A stretch of DNA of 64,000 nucleotides, from the NCBI RefSeq assembly GCF_003600645.1, contig NZ_CP032482.1:1116001-1180000 (forward strand). Direction: 5' to 3'. Each line of letters begins with the position of its first letter. Within the stretch, counting starts at the first letter, position 1. The stretch comes from Yersinia rochesterensis. Its GTDB lineage: Bacteria; Pseudomonadota; Gammaproteobacteria; Enterobacterales; Enterobacteriaceae. The translations under genes were made by a program, and so were the position numbers. This document shows positions 8,714 through 19,318 of the stretch, piece by piece. The notes below the pieces were generated by a model that saw only the letters and a program-made list of their open reading frames with translations, was not told where the DNA came from and made no database searches.

Positions 8714-9784
8714 ATGTACAAATGGTCTATGCGCAACATAATGAAAAAGACCGTCTTTTTGTCATGCCGGACATCAACGACCGCCAATAAGCTGGTGGGT
8801 AAGTCTGGCTCGGGTATTTTTTGGCGAGCTTTATTGCTGGCCCCGCTATTACTCACGGGATGTACTGATAATCCGACCGTTGGCCGTTTTTCCCAAGCAG
8901 TTCAGATGGTGATACCGGAAACGAAAATCATTGATTATCGAACTCTACCCTGCGATGTGCTGTGGAGTCTTGATGATAAAGAGACACTGGAAAACTCCCT
9001 TTATTGGCTGCGGGCGATGGATTGTGCTGAGCGTTTGGGTTCAACTCAAGCACGAGCATTAGCCGCGTCTTTACCGGTCGTCACCTGGTCAGCCGCCTTT
9101 AAGCAGGGTATTCTGGTGAGCAGCTCTGAACCTTCGATTGCTGAGCGCCGTCAGGTGGTTGAGCGCTTAAACAGTTATACTCAAAGCTTCCCCGGCGCTG
9201 TGCGCCCACTGATTCAACTGTGGCGTGAGCAGCAGGTGCTGCGCATTTCTCTGGCTGAAGAGCGCACGCGTTATCAGCGCTTGCAAGAGGAATCCGACGC
9301 GCAAATTGACCGTCTGAGAGAAAGCCAGGTTCGGTTGCAATATAATTTATTAGATACCACCCGCAAGCTGGAAAATCTAACCGATATTGAACGGCAGCTT
9401 TCATCACGTAAGCAAATGCAAAATGAGATTCCTGAAACTGATGCGGATAGCAAAGCTGCAGCCGCAGCGGCACTTAAGTCAGCCGAGGCTGATTCTCAGT
9501 CAAAAGTAGAGCCAGTCAAACCGGTTGAAACTAAGCCTGCGAACGTTAAACCGGCCGAAACCAAGCCAGTTCAAGCTAAACCGACTGAAACTAAACCTAT
9601 CGCGCCTGCTCCGGTTGAAAATAAGCCAACAGAGTCACCAGCAGACAATAAACCTGCGCCGCAACCGGGAGAAAAACCGGCTGATACTTATACACCGCCA
9701 GTAGTCCCCCCAACTGATGTTCCACCTGCGACGAATAAGGAATCTCATGACGCCACGCAAACCGGCCAATCTACTGCTGGTTGA
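8714..9784 (+). CDS. qseG: QseG/YfhG lipoprotein with extended Pro/Lys-rich tail
   Basis: QseG is the lipoprotein partner of the GlrK/GlrR system; in E. coli it binds the kinase. The N-terminal region ends in LLLTGC, a lipobox. A helical middle (QVRLQYNLLDTTRKLENLTD) matches the E. coli protein. This protein has about 356 residues against about 237 in E. coli. The excess is a C-terminal low-complexity tail of repeated KPxETKP-like motifs. The gene starts 3 bp after glrK and overlaps glrR by 38 bp, which implies translational coupling. The start is uncertain: ATG at 8714, 8729 or 8741, none with a strong ribosome site. Confidence 0.88.
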   Translation: MYKWSMRNIMKKTVFLSCRTSTTANKLVGKSGSGIFWRALLLAPLLLTGCTDNPTVGRFSQAVQMVIPETKIIDYRTLPCDVLWSLDDKETLENSLYWLRAMDCAERLGSTQARALAASLPVVTWSAAFKQGILVSSSEPSIAERRQVVERLNSYTQSFPGAVRPLIQLWREQQVLRISLAEERTRYQRLQEESDAQIDRLRESQVRLQYNLLDTTRKLENLTDIERQLSSRKQMQNEIPETDADSKAAAAAALKSAEADSQSKVEPVKPVETKPANVKPAETKPVQAKPTETKPIAPAPVENKPTESPADNKPAPQPGEKPADTYTPPVVPPTDVPPATNKESHDATQTGQSTAG

Positions 9785-11084
9785 TGACGACCCCAGCTTA
9801 CTGAAGTTGCTGGGGATGCGTTTAACCAGTGAGGGTTTTAATGTCACCACCGCCGAAAGCGGGCAGGAAGCATTGCGCTTGTTAATGCGTGAGAAAATTG
9901 ATTTGGTTATCAGTGACTTGCGTATGGATGAAATGGATGGCATGGCGCTATTTGCTGAAATTCAGAAGCATCAACCGGGTATGCCGGTGATTATTCTGAC
10001 CGCCCACGGTTCCATTCCTGATGCCGTGGCCGCCACTCAGCAGGGAGTGTTCAGTTTCCTGACCAAGCCAGTTGATCGTGATGCTTTATATAAAGCAATT
10101 GATGCAGCGCTAGAACTTTCTATTCCTGCCGGTGATGATACTTGGCGTGAAGAGATAGTCACCCGCAGCCCAGTAATGTTGCGCTTGCTGGAGCAAGCCA
10201 AAATGGTGGCGCAATCGGATGTCAGCGTGTTGATCAATGGGCAAAGCGGCACAGGTAAAGAAGTGTTGGCGCAAGCTATTCATGCTGCCAGCCCACGGGC
10301 GAAAAAGGCTTTTATTGCCATCAACTGTGGTGCACTGCCAGAGCAGTTACTGGAATCCGAGTTATTCGGCCATGCTAAAGGCGCGTTTACCGGTGCAGTT
10401 AGTAGCCGCGAAGGGCTATTTCAGGCCGCCGAAGGCGGGACACTGTTCTTAGATGAAATCGGCGATATGCCGCTGTCTTTACAGGTGAAATTGCTGCGAG
10501 TCTTGCAGGAGCGCAAAGTACGCCCATTGGGCAGTAACCGTGATTTAAGTATTGATGTGCGGATCATTTCAGCGACTCACCGTGATTTGCCCAAAGCAAT
10601 GGCAAAAAATGAATTTCGTGAAGATCTCTACTATCGTTTGAATGTAGTGAATCTCAAGATCCCCGCGCTGCATGAGCGCTCAGAAGATATTCCGTTGTTA
10701 GCTAACCATTTATTACGTGAATCAGCGAAACGGCATAAGCCCTTTGTTCGTAGCTTCTCAACCGATGCTATGAAACGGCTCATGACCGCCAGCTGGCCGG
10801 GTAATGTGCGCCAGTTGGTTAACGTGATTGAGCAATGCGTGGCATTAACCTCTGCGCCTGTTATCAGTGAGGCCTTGGTTGAACAGGCATTGGAAGGGGA
10901 AAACACAGCATTACCAACCTTTGTTGAGGCCCGAAATCAATTCGAATTGAATTATTTGCGTAAACTGCTACAAATCACTAAAGGTAATGTGACTCAGGCT
11001 GCAAGGATGGCGGGGCGTAACCGTACCGAGTTTTATAAATTGTTGTCGCGCCATGAGCTAGATGCCAACGATTTCAAAGAATAA
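9747..11084 (+). CDS. glrR: sigma-54-dependent response regulator GlrR (QseF)
   Basis: GlrR is the bacterial enhancer-binding protein that binds TGTC-N10-GACA boxes and activates sigma-54 promoters, glmY first. The ATG at 9747 gives MTPRKPANLLLVDDDPS and 445 residues. The receiver domain has phospho-acceptor Asp57 (VISDLRM). The AAA+ domain has Walker A GQSGTGKE, the sigma-54 contact loop GAFTGA, and Walker B in TLFLDEIGDM. A Fis-type helix-turn-helix ends the protein (NVTQAARMAGRNRTEFYKLL). It overlaps qseG by 38 bp. Its three predicted sites lie 3 kb upstream in this window. Confidence 0.97.
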   Translation: MTPRKPANLLLVDDDPSLLKLLGMRLTSEGFNVTTAESGQEALRLLMREKIDLVISDLRMDEMDGMALFAEIQKHQPGMPVIILTAHGSIPDAVAATQQGVFSFLTKPVDRDALYKAIDAALELSIPAGDDTWREEIVTRSPVMLRLLEQAKMVAQSDVSVLINGQSGTGKEVLAQAIHAASPRAKKAFIAINCGALPEQLLESELFGHAKGAFTGAVSSREGLFQAAEGGTLFLDEIGDMPLSLQVKLLRVLQERKVRPLGSNRDLSIDVRIISATHRDLPKAMAKNEFREDLYYRLNVVNLKIPALHERSEDIPLLANHLLRESAKRHKPFVRSFSTDAMKRLMTASWPGNVRQLVNVIEQCVALTSAPVISEALVEQALEGENTALPTFVEARNQFELNYLRKLLQITKGNVTQAARMAGRNRTEFYKLLSRHELDANDFKE

Positions 11085-11129
11085 CTGTTGTTAATCAATG
11101 ACAACACTGACAACCGAGTTTAAATCCTA

Positions 11130-13105
<1,976 letters not shown>

Positions 13106-13127
13106 CTTCAGTCTGTTATCCAATAAG

Positions 13128-13164
13128 AAAGCCCGATCGTCACAAAACGATACGGGCTTTTTTT
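13128..13164 (+). terminator. glnB rho-independent terminator
   Basis: AAAGCCCG-ATCGT pairs with ACGAT-A-CGGGCTTT, followed by seven or more T. It ends the nadE-glnB unit. The following 250 bp up to 13418 are AT-rich and show no gene. Confidence 0.88.
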
Positions 13165-13418
13165 ATTTCTAACGCTAAAGTTATTGGCTTTAGTTTGTTC
13201 CACCTCGATAACATCGCTGCGGGGCTGAAATTTTCCCTGGTGTCAGAATGAGATAGCCGCACCAATGAGCATAACAATTTGTTTTAATAGAATTTTTTAA
13301 ATATTTTTTCTCTTGGTCGTCCTGCATAATAATGACTGTTAAATTATTATTATTTTGAGTATTTATAATGAAAAAAACCTAGTGTTGTATTTCCGCACAT
13401 CACCCCCACCAATATGTT

Positions 13419-13799
13419 TTAACGCAGCAGGGGCGTGTCACTAGAAAGATATAAACCGTAAAGGTTAGCGAGTAAATATCCAATCTCATTTTCTGCTGGT
13501 TTTAGGGAGAAATAGGCCAACAAATCCTGATTTATCTCTCGGATATAGTGAATTTCTTCCCTTTGGATAATTTCCGCTAATATTGCTGGGTCCAGCGGGG
13601 GGATTTCTTCACCATGGCGGGTACGCATTAATGCATTCGCCATATGGGTGATCGCCATAACACCTTGCTCACTCTGCACTGGCAATTGCCAAAAATGCTC
13701 TAAGCGATTGATAACCTGGTCTAATCCTTGGCCGATATCGTGATCAATAACCCCTGACTGACACAAAATATTAAGACGTGCATTAATACAAATCTTCAA
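13419..13799 (-). CDS. yhfY: PRD-domain protein, YhfY-like
   Basis: A 126-residue protein that looks like a single PRD (PTS regulation domain), the helical module with regulatory histidines found in antiterminators such as BglG. The segment VMAITHMANALMRTRHGEE fits the PRD core with its conserved His. No DNA- or RNA-binding part is attached. It lies 47 bp downstream of a YhfZ-like regulator in the same direction. In E. coli yhfY and yhfZ are also adjacent, at the end of the yhfSTUWXYZ cluster. Here the metabolic genes are absent. Family assignment is from memory and context; function is unknown. Confidence 0.6.
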   Translation of the reverse strand: MKICINARLNILCQSGVIDHDIGQGLDQVINRLEHFWQLPVQSEQGVMAITHMANALMRTRHGEEIPPLDPAILAEIIQREEIHYIREINQDLLAYFSLKPAENEIGYLLANLYGLYLSSDTPLLR

Positions 13800-13846
13800 A
13801 GAGTGGCCTCCTGAAAATAGCTTGGCTTTCTGCCAGATTGATATAA

Positions 13847-14746
13847 TTAATAGCGAGGTTCTATCTCGCCGTGCTGTACAGCTCTCTGGTGGTTAAGCAG
13901 CAATGTTTCATTAATCCCTTTTTCCAGCAGTAATTTGATGGGGTGATTATCGGGCCGGATAAGAATAACGGCTTGCGAGGCTTGAATATAACGCTCATCG
14001 CCTTGCAGCTTTATTGCCTGTAAACCTTCATGGGAAATATTATCTGCCAGATTCCAAATGGCGGCATCAATATCACCACGGTTTATATGTGCGATACAGT
14101 CGCTATAAGGTAATTCGACTAATTCTATAGGTTGCCCGGCAAATTTAATTTCAGTCAGCAGACATTGGTCGGGTGAGCGCGGATCTAACCCGACTCTACG
14201 AATTTTATGCTGTTCGCCACGGCGGCAAATAAGTTGATGACCATCCACGTAAGAGCCATTGCCCAAATTCAACGCCAATGCGACTTTTCCTTGGTCGAGA
14301 TAACTTTTAGCTGCCAGATGCGAAACCACCGCCATGTCATAAATGCCGTCTATCAGACATTCAATCCGCACTTCTGCCCCACGCATATGGGCAAAATAAA
14401 GGGGAAGTAAGGTAAATTGCTCTCTTAAACCACTGGCCAAACCTTCATAAAGCTTGGTGTAAGGCAGTGGCATGGCGCACACCATATTGCCCAGATCCGC
14501 TTGTTGCAGCAACAGCGGCATATTCAGATCAACCAGTAAGGTTCCATTACGGCCACGGCGTTCAACAATAATAGCGCCATCCGCTTCCAGCACTTTTAAA
14601 GCATGCTGTACTACTCCGACGGAGATACCGAAATTATCGGATAACTCATCAATAGTTTTAAGCCGATTGCCAGGGCACTCACCAATTAGATAGCGCGCCA
14701 TGGATACCAATGCCAATCCTTCTTTTTTTATGAATTTCTTGCTCAT
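13847..14746 (-). CDS. yhfZ: GntR-type transcriptional regulator, YhfZ-like
   Basis: Residues about 1-75 form a winged helix (RLKTIDELSDNFGISVGVVQ, then HALKVLEADGAIIVERRGRN). The rest resembles a periplasmic-binding-protein-type ligand domain (DGIYDMAVVSHLAAKSY, VELPYSDCIAHINRGDIDAA). The 299 residues match the length of E. coli YhfZ (about 301). A putative small-molecule ligand would be sensed by the C-terminal part. It precedes yhfY in one transcript. Downstream is glnB (convergent), so the enzymes that accompany it in E. coli are missing here. Target genes cannot be read from the window. Confidence 0.75.
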   Translation of the reverse strand: MSKKFIKKEGLALVSMARYLIGECPGNRLKTIDELSDNFGISVGVVQHALKVLEADGAIIVERRGRNGTLLVDLNMPLLLQQADLGNMVCAMPLPYTKLYEGLASGLREQFTLLPLYFAHMRGAEVRIECLIDGIYDMAVVSHLAAKSYLDQGKVALALNLGNGSYVDGHQLICRRGEQHKIRRVGLDPRSPDQCLLTEIKFAGQPIELVELPYSDCIAHINRGDIDAAIWNLADNISHEGLQAIKLQGDERYIQASQAVILIRPDNHPIKLLLEKGINETLLLNHQRAVQHGEIEPRY

Positions 14747-15009
14747 GGTAGATCAATTCAGCCTTAATTCACCCCGAATGACAGGGCAATGAATAGTGAG
14801 GGACAAAGTTAGCCACACTATTAATTTTCAGTTGTATGAATATTTAGACATTCATCCGAATGCCTCATCGTGGCAATATTAAATTAGGATATATGAGATC
14901 TAAATCACGTTCTACCACATTTAAAAGCAATAAGTAGAAGGTTTTTTTATAACAGATATGCAGGGGAGCACTGAGAGCATCCCCTGTGAAGTTAAATAAA
15001 ATTCAATGG

Positions 15010-16200
15010 TTAAATGACTTTATGTGGGCCAAAACATTCATAATGAATTCGCTCGGATGCTACCCCTTGCGCCAATAATTGGCGGCCGGCGAATTGCATA
15101 AAAGCGAGTGGGCCACAGAAGTAATAATGTCGGTTGGGATCGGCTGCGAGCCACTGATGTGAACTGAGATCCATTAATCCTTCGCTGTGATAATTCTCCC
15201 CGCGCTTATCCTGCTCCGTTGGTTCGCGATACCAAACATGGCGGCTGATATTGGGCATATTTTCTGCTATCGCGGCGACTTCCTCGGCAAAAGCATGAAC
15301 TTGTCCATTTTCAGCCGCATGTAACCAATGTATCGGCGCGGAATGTTGCTGTTTATGCAGGGTATTAAGCATACTTAACATTGGGGTTTGACCCACACCG
15401 GCAGAAATCAGCGCCACAGGTGTCTCCGGCGTAATATCCAGGAAAAAATCGCCACGAGGAGGGGCGATGCGAACACTGTCCCCTTCGTTCAATTCACGGT
15501 GCAAATAGTTTGAAACCGTTCCTTGTTCTTCGCGTTTCACCGCAATGCGGTAGGTTTTTCCGTTAGGGGCAGCGGTCAGGGAATATTGGCGGATTTCTTG
15601 ATATTCAAGCCGCTCATCTTCGATATAGATGCCCAAATATTGGCCTGGCTTGAAATCCAGCACTCGACCACCGTCTTCTGGTGCTAATAAAAAGCTGCAA
15701 ATCACTTCGCTCTGCATCTCTTTTTTAATGATGCGGAAACGGCGCAAGGTTCGCCAGCCACCAGTTGCAGACTCACCTTGTTGATAAATCTGACTTTCCC
15801 GCGTAATAAACACATCAGCCAGCACCCCATAAGCTTTACCCCAGGCATCTAACACTTCCTGGCCCGGTGAGAGCAACTCATCCAGTGTGTTTATCAGATG
15901 ATGACCGACTATCGAATAATGCTCGGGATGAATGTTTAGGCTGGTGTGTTTCTGGGCAATACGTTCAACTGCGGGCAATAAAACGGCCAGATTTTCAAGA
16001 TTTGCCGCATAAGTACAAATAGCGTTGAACAGGGCTTCGCGTTGATCGCCATTAAACTGATTGCTCATATTGAAAATGTGCTTGAGTTCAGGATTATGCG
16101 CGAACATACGGTCATAGAAATGTGCCGTTAGTTTGGTGCCGGTGGCGGCCAATAACGGAATAGTGGATTTAACAGTGGCGATGGTTTGGCTATCCAGCAT
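15010..16200 (-). CDS. hmp: flavohemoprotein, nitric oxide dioxygenase
   Basis: Hmp converts NO to nitrate using O2 and NAD(P)H and protects against nitrosative stress. It has 396 residues, as in E. coli. The globin domain (1-140) has proximal His85 in the segment [17 protein letters not shown]. The ferredoxin-reductase part has the FAD motif RQYSLT, the NAD-binding stretch [14 protein letters not shown], and the C-terminal ECFGPH. It diverges from glyA, as in E. coli. An NsrR-type palindrome lies about 80 bp upstream of the start. Confidence 0.98.
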   Translation of the reverse strand: MLDSQTIATVKSTIPLLAATGTKLTAHFYDRMFAHNPELKHIFNMSNQFNGDQREALFNAICTYAANLENLAVLLPAVERIAQKHTSLNIHPEHYSIVGHHLINTLDELLSPGQEVLDAWGKAYGVLADVFITRESQIYQQGESATGGWRTLRRFRIIKKEMQSEVICSFLLAPEDGGRVLDFKPGQYLGIYIEDERLEYQEIRQYSLTAAPNGKTYRIAVKREEQGTVSNYLHRELNEGDSVRIAPPRGDFFLDITPETPVALISAGVGQTPMLSMLNTLHKQQHSAPIHWLHAAENGQVHAFAEEVAAIAENMPNISRHVWYREPTEQDKRGENYHSEGLMDLSSHQWLAADPNRHYYFCGPLAFMQFAGRQLLAQGVASERIHYECFGPHKVI

Positions 16201-16278
16201 GTGATGCTCCTTAAAGATTTATCCCCTGCGTCCTGACTGCAATGCCAATGACTTGGGTGTTATTAATGTGCAAATCAA

Positions 16279-16301
16279 TACATGTATTTTAAATGCATCT
16301 T
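16279..16301 (-). promoter_or_regulatory. NsrR operator of hmp
   Basis: Read toward hmp, the 23-bp site begins AAGATGCATTTAAAATACAT. It matches the NsrR consensus AAGATGYATTTAAAATACAT through 20 positions and departs only in the last three. NsrR is a [2Fe-2S] repressor inactivated by NO. The site is 78-100 bp from the hmp start codon, where a promoter would be. Confidence 0.85.
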
Positions 16302-16364
16302 ATAGAATGCCCTGTAATTTGTAAATGCACATTGCCCTTACCTGAGATGACTCCGCCGTGTCAG

Positions 16365-16379
16365 TTCACAGAATGTGAA
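16365..16379. promoter_or_regulatory. unassigned palindrome in the hmp-glyA gap
   Basis: TTCACA-GAA-TGTGAA is a perfect 6-bp inverted repeat with a 3-base spacer, between the NsrR site and the glyA PurR box. MetR (TGAA-N5-TTCA) regulates both genes in E. coli, but this has the reverse half-site order, so I do not assign it. Confidence 0.3.
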
Positions 16380-16457
16380 AAAAGCACATAATGAATATGA
16401 GGATAATTCCGTTGCATTGAATGAAGTCTGAACAGGTCAAAGCCTTACGCAGTCTGG

Positions 16458-16473
16458 AGCCAATCGTTTGCGT
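16458..16473 (+). promoter_or_regulatory. PurR operator of glyA
   Basis: AGCCAATCGTTTGCGT matches the PUR-box consensus with one mismatch (third base) and is close to the E. coli glyA box as I recall it. It lies 114 bp before the glyA start. Confidence 0.75.
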
Positions 16474-16586
16474 AAAAACCTCTGTCAAGACCTATCTTAA
16501 CGAGGGGGAAACAGTTTACACTGTGTCTTAAAGCCCAGAAGGGCAGTCCACCAGATCTATTTTGTTAGCTAAGTCAGGAGAGCCGG

Positions 16587-17840
16587 ATGTTAAAGCGTGA
16601 AATGAACATTGCCGATTATGATGCAGATCTATGGCGTGCAATGGAGCAAGAAGTGGTGCGCCAGGAAGAGCACATTGAGCTGATTGCCTCTGAGAACTAC
16701 ACCAGCCCGCGTGTTATGCAAGCACAAGGTTCTCAGTTGACGAATAAATATGCTGAAGGCTATCCGGGCAAGCGTTACTACGGTGGCTGTGAGTATGTCG
16801 ATATTGTTGAGCAACTGGCGATTGATCGTGCAAAAGAGTTGTTTGGCGCGGATTACGCCAACGTTCAGCCACATTCTGGTTCTCAGGCGAACGTGGCGGT
16901 TTACTCAGCATTGCTGAAACCTGGCGACACTGTTCTGGGGATGAATCTGGCACACGGCGGCCATTTGACCCACGGTTCACCGGTTAACTTCTCCGGTAAA
17001 CTGTACAATATCGTTCCTTACGGTATCGATGAATCTGGCAAAATTGATTATGAAGATATGGCGCGTCAGGCCGAAATTCATAAACCAAAAATGATCATCG
17101 GCGGCTTCTCTGCCTATTCCGGTATTGTTGATTGGGCAAAAATGCGCGAAATCGCCGACAGCATCGGCGCATGGTTCTTTGTCGATATGGCGCACGTCGC
17201 CGGTTTGGTGGCTGCGGGCGTTTATCCTAACCCCGTCCCACATGCACACGTCGTGACCACTACCACGCACAAAACACTGGCTGGCCCACGCGGCGGTTTG
17301 ATTTTGGCGAAAGGCGGCGATGAAGATTTGTACAAAAAACTGAACTCGTCTGTGTTCCCAGCGAACCAGGGCGGCCCATTGATGCACGTTATTGCGGGCA
17401 AAGCGGTTGCGCTGAAAGAAGCTATGGAACCTGAGTTCAAGGTTTACCAGCAACAAGTGGCTAAGAACGCGAAAGCCATGGTGGCGGTCTTCCTGGATCG
17501 CGGCTACAAAGTGGTTTCTGGCGGTACAGATAACCACCTGTTCTTGCTTGATTTGGTAGATAAAGACATCACCGGTAAAGATGCAGATGCTGCTTTGGGT
17601 CGTGCCAATATCACCGTGAACAAAAACAGCGTGCCAAACGATCCGAAAAGCCCGTTTGTGACTTCAGGTGTGCGTATCGGCAGCCCGGCTATTACTCGCC
17701 GTGGTTTTAAAGAAGAAGAATCTCGCGAGCTGGCTGGCTGGATGTGTGATGTGTTAGATAACATCACTGATGAAGCCACTATCGAACGTATCAAACAGAA
17801 AGTTTTGGCTATCTGCGCCCGGTTCCCGGTTTACGCATAA
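16587..17840 (+). CDS. glyA: serine hydroxymethyltransferase
   Basis: GlyA is the PLP enzyme that turns serine and tetrahydrofolate into glycine and methylene-THF, the main source of one-carbon units for purines. It has 417 residues, as in E. coli. The PLP lysine is Lys229 in [15 protein letters not shown]. The start ATG has AGGAG upstream. Control by PurR ties it to purL and guaB at the two ends of the window. Its terminator has been split by an insertion sequence 44 bp after the stop. Confidence 0.98.
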   Translation: MLKREMNIADYDADLWRAMEQEVVRQEEHIELIASENYTSPRVMQAQGSQLTNKYAEGYPGKRYYGGCEYVDIVEQLAIDRAKELFGADYANVQPHSGSQANVAVYSALLKPGDTVLGMNLAHGGHLTHGSPVNFSGKLYNIVPYGIDESGKIDYEDMARQAEIHKPKMIIGGFSAYSGIVDWAKMREIADSIGAWFFVDMAHVAGLVAAGVYPNPVPHAHVVTTTTHKTLAGPRGGLILAKGGDEDLYKKLNSSVFPANQGGPLMHVIAGKAVALKEAMEPEFKVYQQQVAKNAKAMVAVFLDRGYKVVSGGTDNHLFLLDLVDKDITGKDADAALGRANITVNKNSVPNDPKSPFVTSGVRIGSPAITRRGFKEEESRELAGWMCDVLDNITDEATIERIKQKVLAICARFPVYA

Positions 17841-17872
17841 TTTCGGCCGATTGAATTTTTCTAATAAAAACC

Positions 17873-17883
17873 CGCACAATGCG
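17873..17883. repeat. IS target-site duplication, left copy
   Basis: CGCACAATGCG immediately before the IS end. The same 11 bases recur at 19185-19195. Confidence 0.93.
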
Positions 17884-19184
17884 CTGAGGGATCCCCACTA
17901 ATTCAGCGCTAATAAACCAACACCATACTTCGGTAGGTTTTGGCGAGGTGATTAAGAACTGCATCCAGTGCTGTTCGCGTTAAAATTAGCGGAGAGTGTC
18001 GCAAGATATTCTCCGCTAATGTCAGATAAGATATAACCCGTCGTGACTTAAGGCTGTTAGCCTGATACCTCAGATGTAACCCTTTATTTTCAGCATGATA
18101 GCCAAGTAACCATAATACTGCCGTGCTTAACGTTGCCAGAAGACTTAACACCAGTATACGCCCCGCTGTGCGGCTGTGACTGGCGCGAAGCCCAAAGCCA
18201 AAACGTTCACTTTTCTCATCGCGAAAATTCTGCTCTATCTGCATCCTGCGACTGTATAACTTCATGACTTCACGTGGTTTAAACTCCTCTGTACTGCTAA
18301 AAATAAGCCACGGTTCTTTTGCTGCGGCGCGTCCGTCCCGCTCCTGCGAATAGCGAGATATCCGGCAACGGGCACGTTTATTCTGCCGCCCTTTGGGTTC
18401 CTTTTTATGCAGGTAAAAGTGACCATCACAGCGGGCATATTCTGCACGTGCGAGTGTCCCCGGCCCCAGATATTCAGGTTTGCCACTGGCCGATAATTCC
18501 TGCCGCCTGAACCAGTGCTCACCTTTTTTATCCAGCCGGAGCTGGATATTGCCTCTGACTCGCCCGATAAAATCCCAACCCAATGATTTAATATGGTGAA
18601 ACCAGGCATTTTGAAAACCGGCGTCAGTGACGATGAGTACCTTTTTATCAGGCGCAATAGCGGTGGCGATAGAATTCAGGAACTCTTTTTGTATCAATGC
18701 ATTCTGTTGGTTATGCGAGGGAACAATTTGGCTCATTAACGGGATGGAACGACCATCACAAATCAGGCTGGCGCGTAAGACGTGGAATGCCTGTGAGGGA
18801 TAACCACTCCAGTCAACAGCAATAACACACCAGGGAAGTCGGCGCGTAAGTAACGAAGTAATATTACGAAATATCAGAGGGATGTCATGGTGAAGAGCCG
18901 TATTACCTAACAGCCGGTCAACCCGTTTTATCTTGTGTTTTACCTGAGCGGTTCCCGGCAGATGGCGTCCGATACTGGTCAGGGTCAGAGAAGCGCCACG
19001 CGTCAATGCGACGGTTGCATCAATCAGGGCATTTTGACGATATTGATGAAACGGGGCTAAAGCGCCCCGGAAAAAGTTCTGGCATACTTTACGGGCAGGC
19101 ATAGAGTTGATCTCGCTGAATTGGTTGCACAATCAGTAGATCATATTTTCTCTATGCCTGTCCTTTTTTCTGGGGATTCACCAG
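17884..19184 (-). mobile_element. IS4-family insertion sequence, IS10-like, complete (1301 bp)
   Basis: Bounded by imperfect inverted repeats CTGAGGGATCCCCA (left) and CTGGTGAATCCCCA (right, read inward; 11 of 14 match). An 11-bp direct repeat CGCACAATGCG flanks it. Both ends resemble those of IS10 (CTGAGAGATCCCC and CTGATGAATCCCC). As in IS10, the end distal to the transposase start carries a GATC and the promoter-side end does not. It carries one transposase gene on the minus strand. The insertion point is inside the glyA terminator hairpin. All parts look intact, so it may be recent and active. Confidence 0.95.
17909..19132 (-). CDS. IS10-like DDE transposase
   Basis: A cut-and-paste transposase of 407 residues from the TTG at 19132, or 397 from the ATG at 19102. 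The catalytic Asp residues are in VIAVDWSGYP and LIVTDAGFQNAW. The Glu is in the IS4-family YREK signature YSRRMQIEQNFRDEK. It aligns with Tn10 transposase along its length in order of motifs. GATC sites at 19109-19112 and 19139-19142 flank the likely start and promoter. Dam methylation limits IS10 transposition through such sites. No stop or frameshift is seen. Confidence 0.93.
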   Translation of the reverse strand: MCNQFSEINSMPARKVCQNFFRGALAPFHQYRQNALIDATVALTRGASLTLTSIGRHLPGTAQVKHKIKRVDRLLGNTALHHDIPLIFRNITSLLTRRLPWCVIAVDWSGYPSQAFHVLRASLICDGRSIPLMSQIVPSHNQQNALIQKEFLNSIATAIAPDKKVLIVTDAGFQNAWFHHIKSLGWDFIGRVRGNIQLRLDKKGEHWFRRQELSASGKPEYLGPGTLARAEYARCDGHFYLHKKEPKGRQNKRARCRISRYSQERDGRAAAKEPWLIFSSTEEFKPREVMKLYSRRMQIEQNFRDEKSERFGFGLRASHSRTAGRILVLSLLATLSTAVLWLLGYHAENKGLHLRYQANSLKSRRVISYLTLAENILRHSPLILTRTALDAVLNHLAKTYRSMVLVY

Positions 19185-19207
19185 CGCACAATGCGGGTTT
19201 TTTTGTG
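19185..19207 (+). terminator. right half of the split glyA terminator, with target duplication
   Basis: The right TSD copy CGCACAATGCG (19185-19195) is followed by GG and a T run. Joining the flanks without the IS and one TSD copy restores CCCGCA-CAA-TGCGGG-TTTTTTT, a normal terminator 27 bp after glyA. With the IS in place the T run lies 1.3 kb from the left stem. Confidence 0.85.
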
Positions 19208-19223
19208 ATTAGCGTTAAGTAAA

Positions 19224-19239
19224 TGTGAAGCTAATCTCA
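19224..19239 (+). promoter_or_regulatory. possible CRP site upstream of hcaT
   Basis: TGTGA-N6-TCTCA matches the CRP core TGTGA-N6-TCACA with one mismatch, about 80 bp before the hcaT start. There is no other support. Confidence 0.35.
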
Positions 19240-19318
19240 AATTACATGTTTACCTAATGACAAATTTGCTAGCAGGCGGGGCCTCTGTCACAGTGACCGG
19301 CTGACCTCGGAGGGATTC

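Noticed and set aside
14961..14986. Hairpin CAGGGGA...TCCCCTG after hmp as a terminator
   Set aside because: The stem is plausible, but no T run follows on the hmp strand, so I do not call it.
18262..18657. 131-residue open frame overlapping the transposase in another frame
   Set aside because: Out-of-frame reading of the intact transposase, which keeps its catalytic motifs in its own frame.
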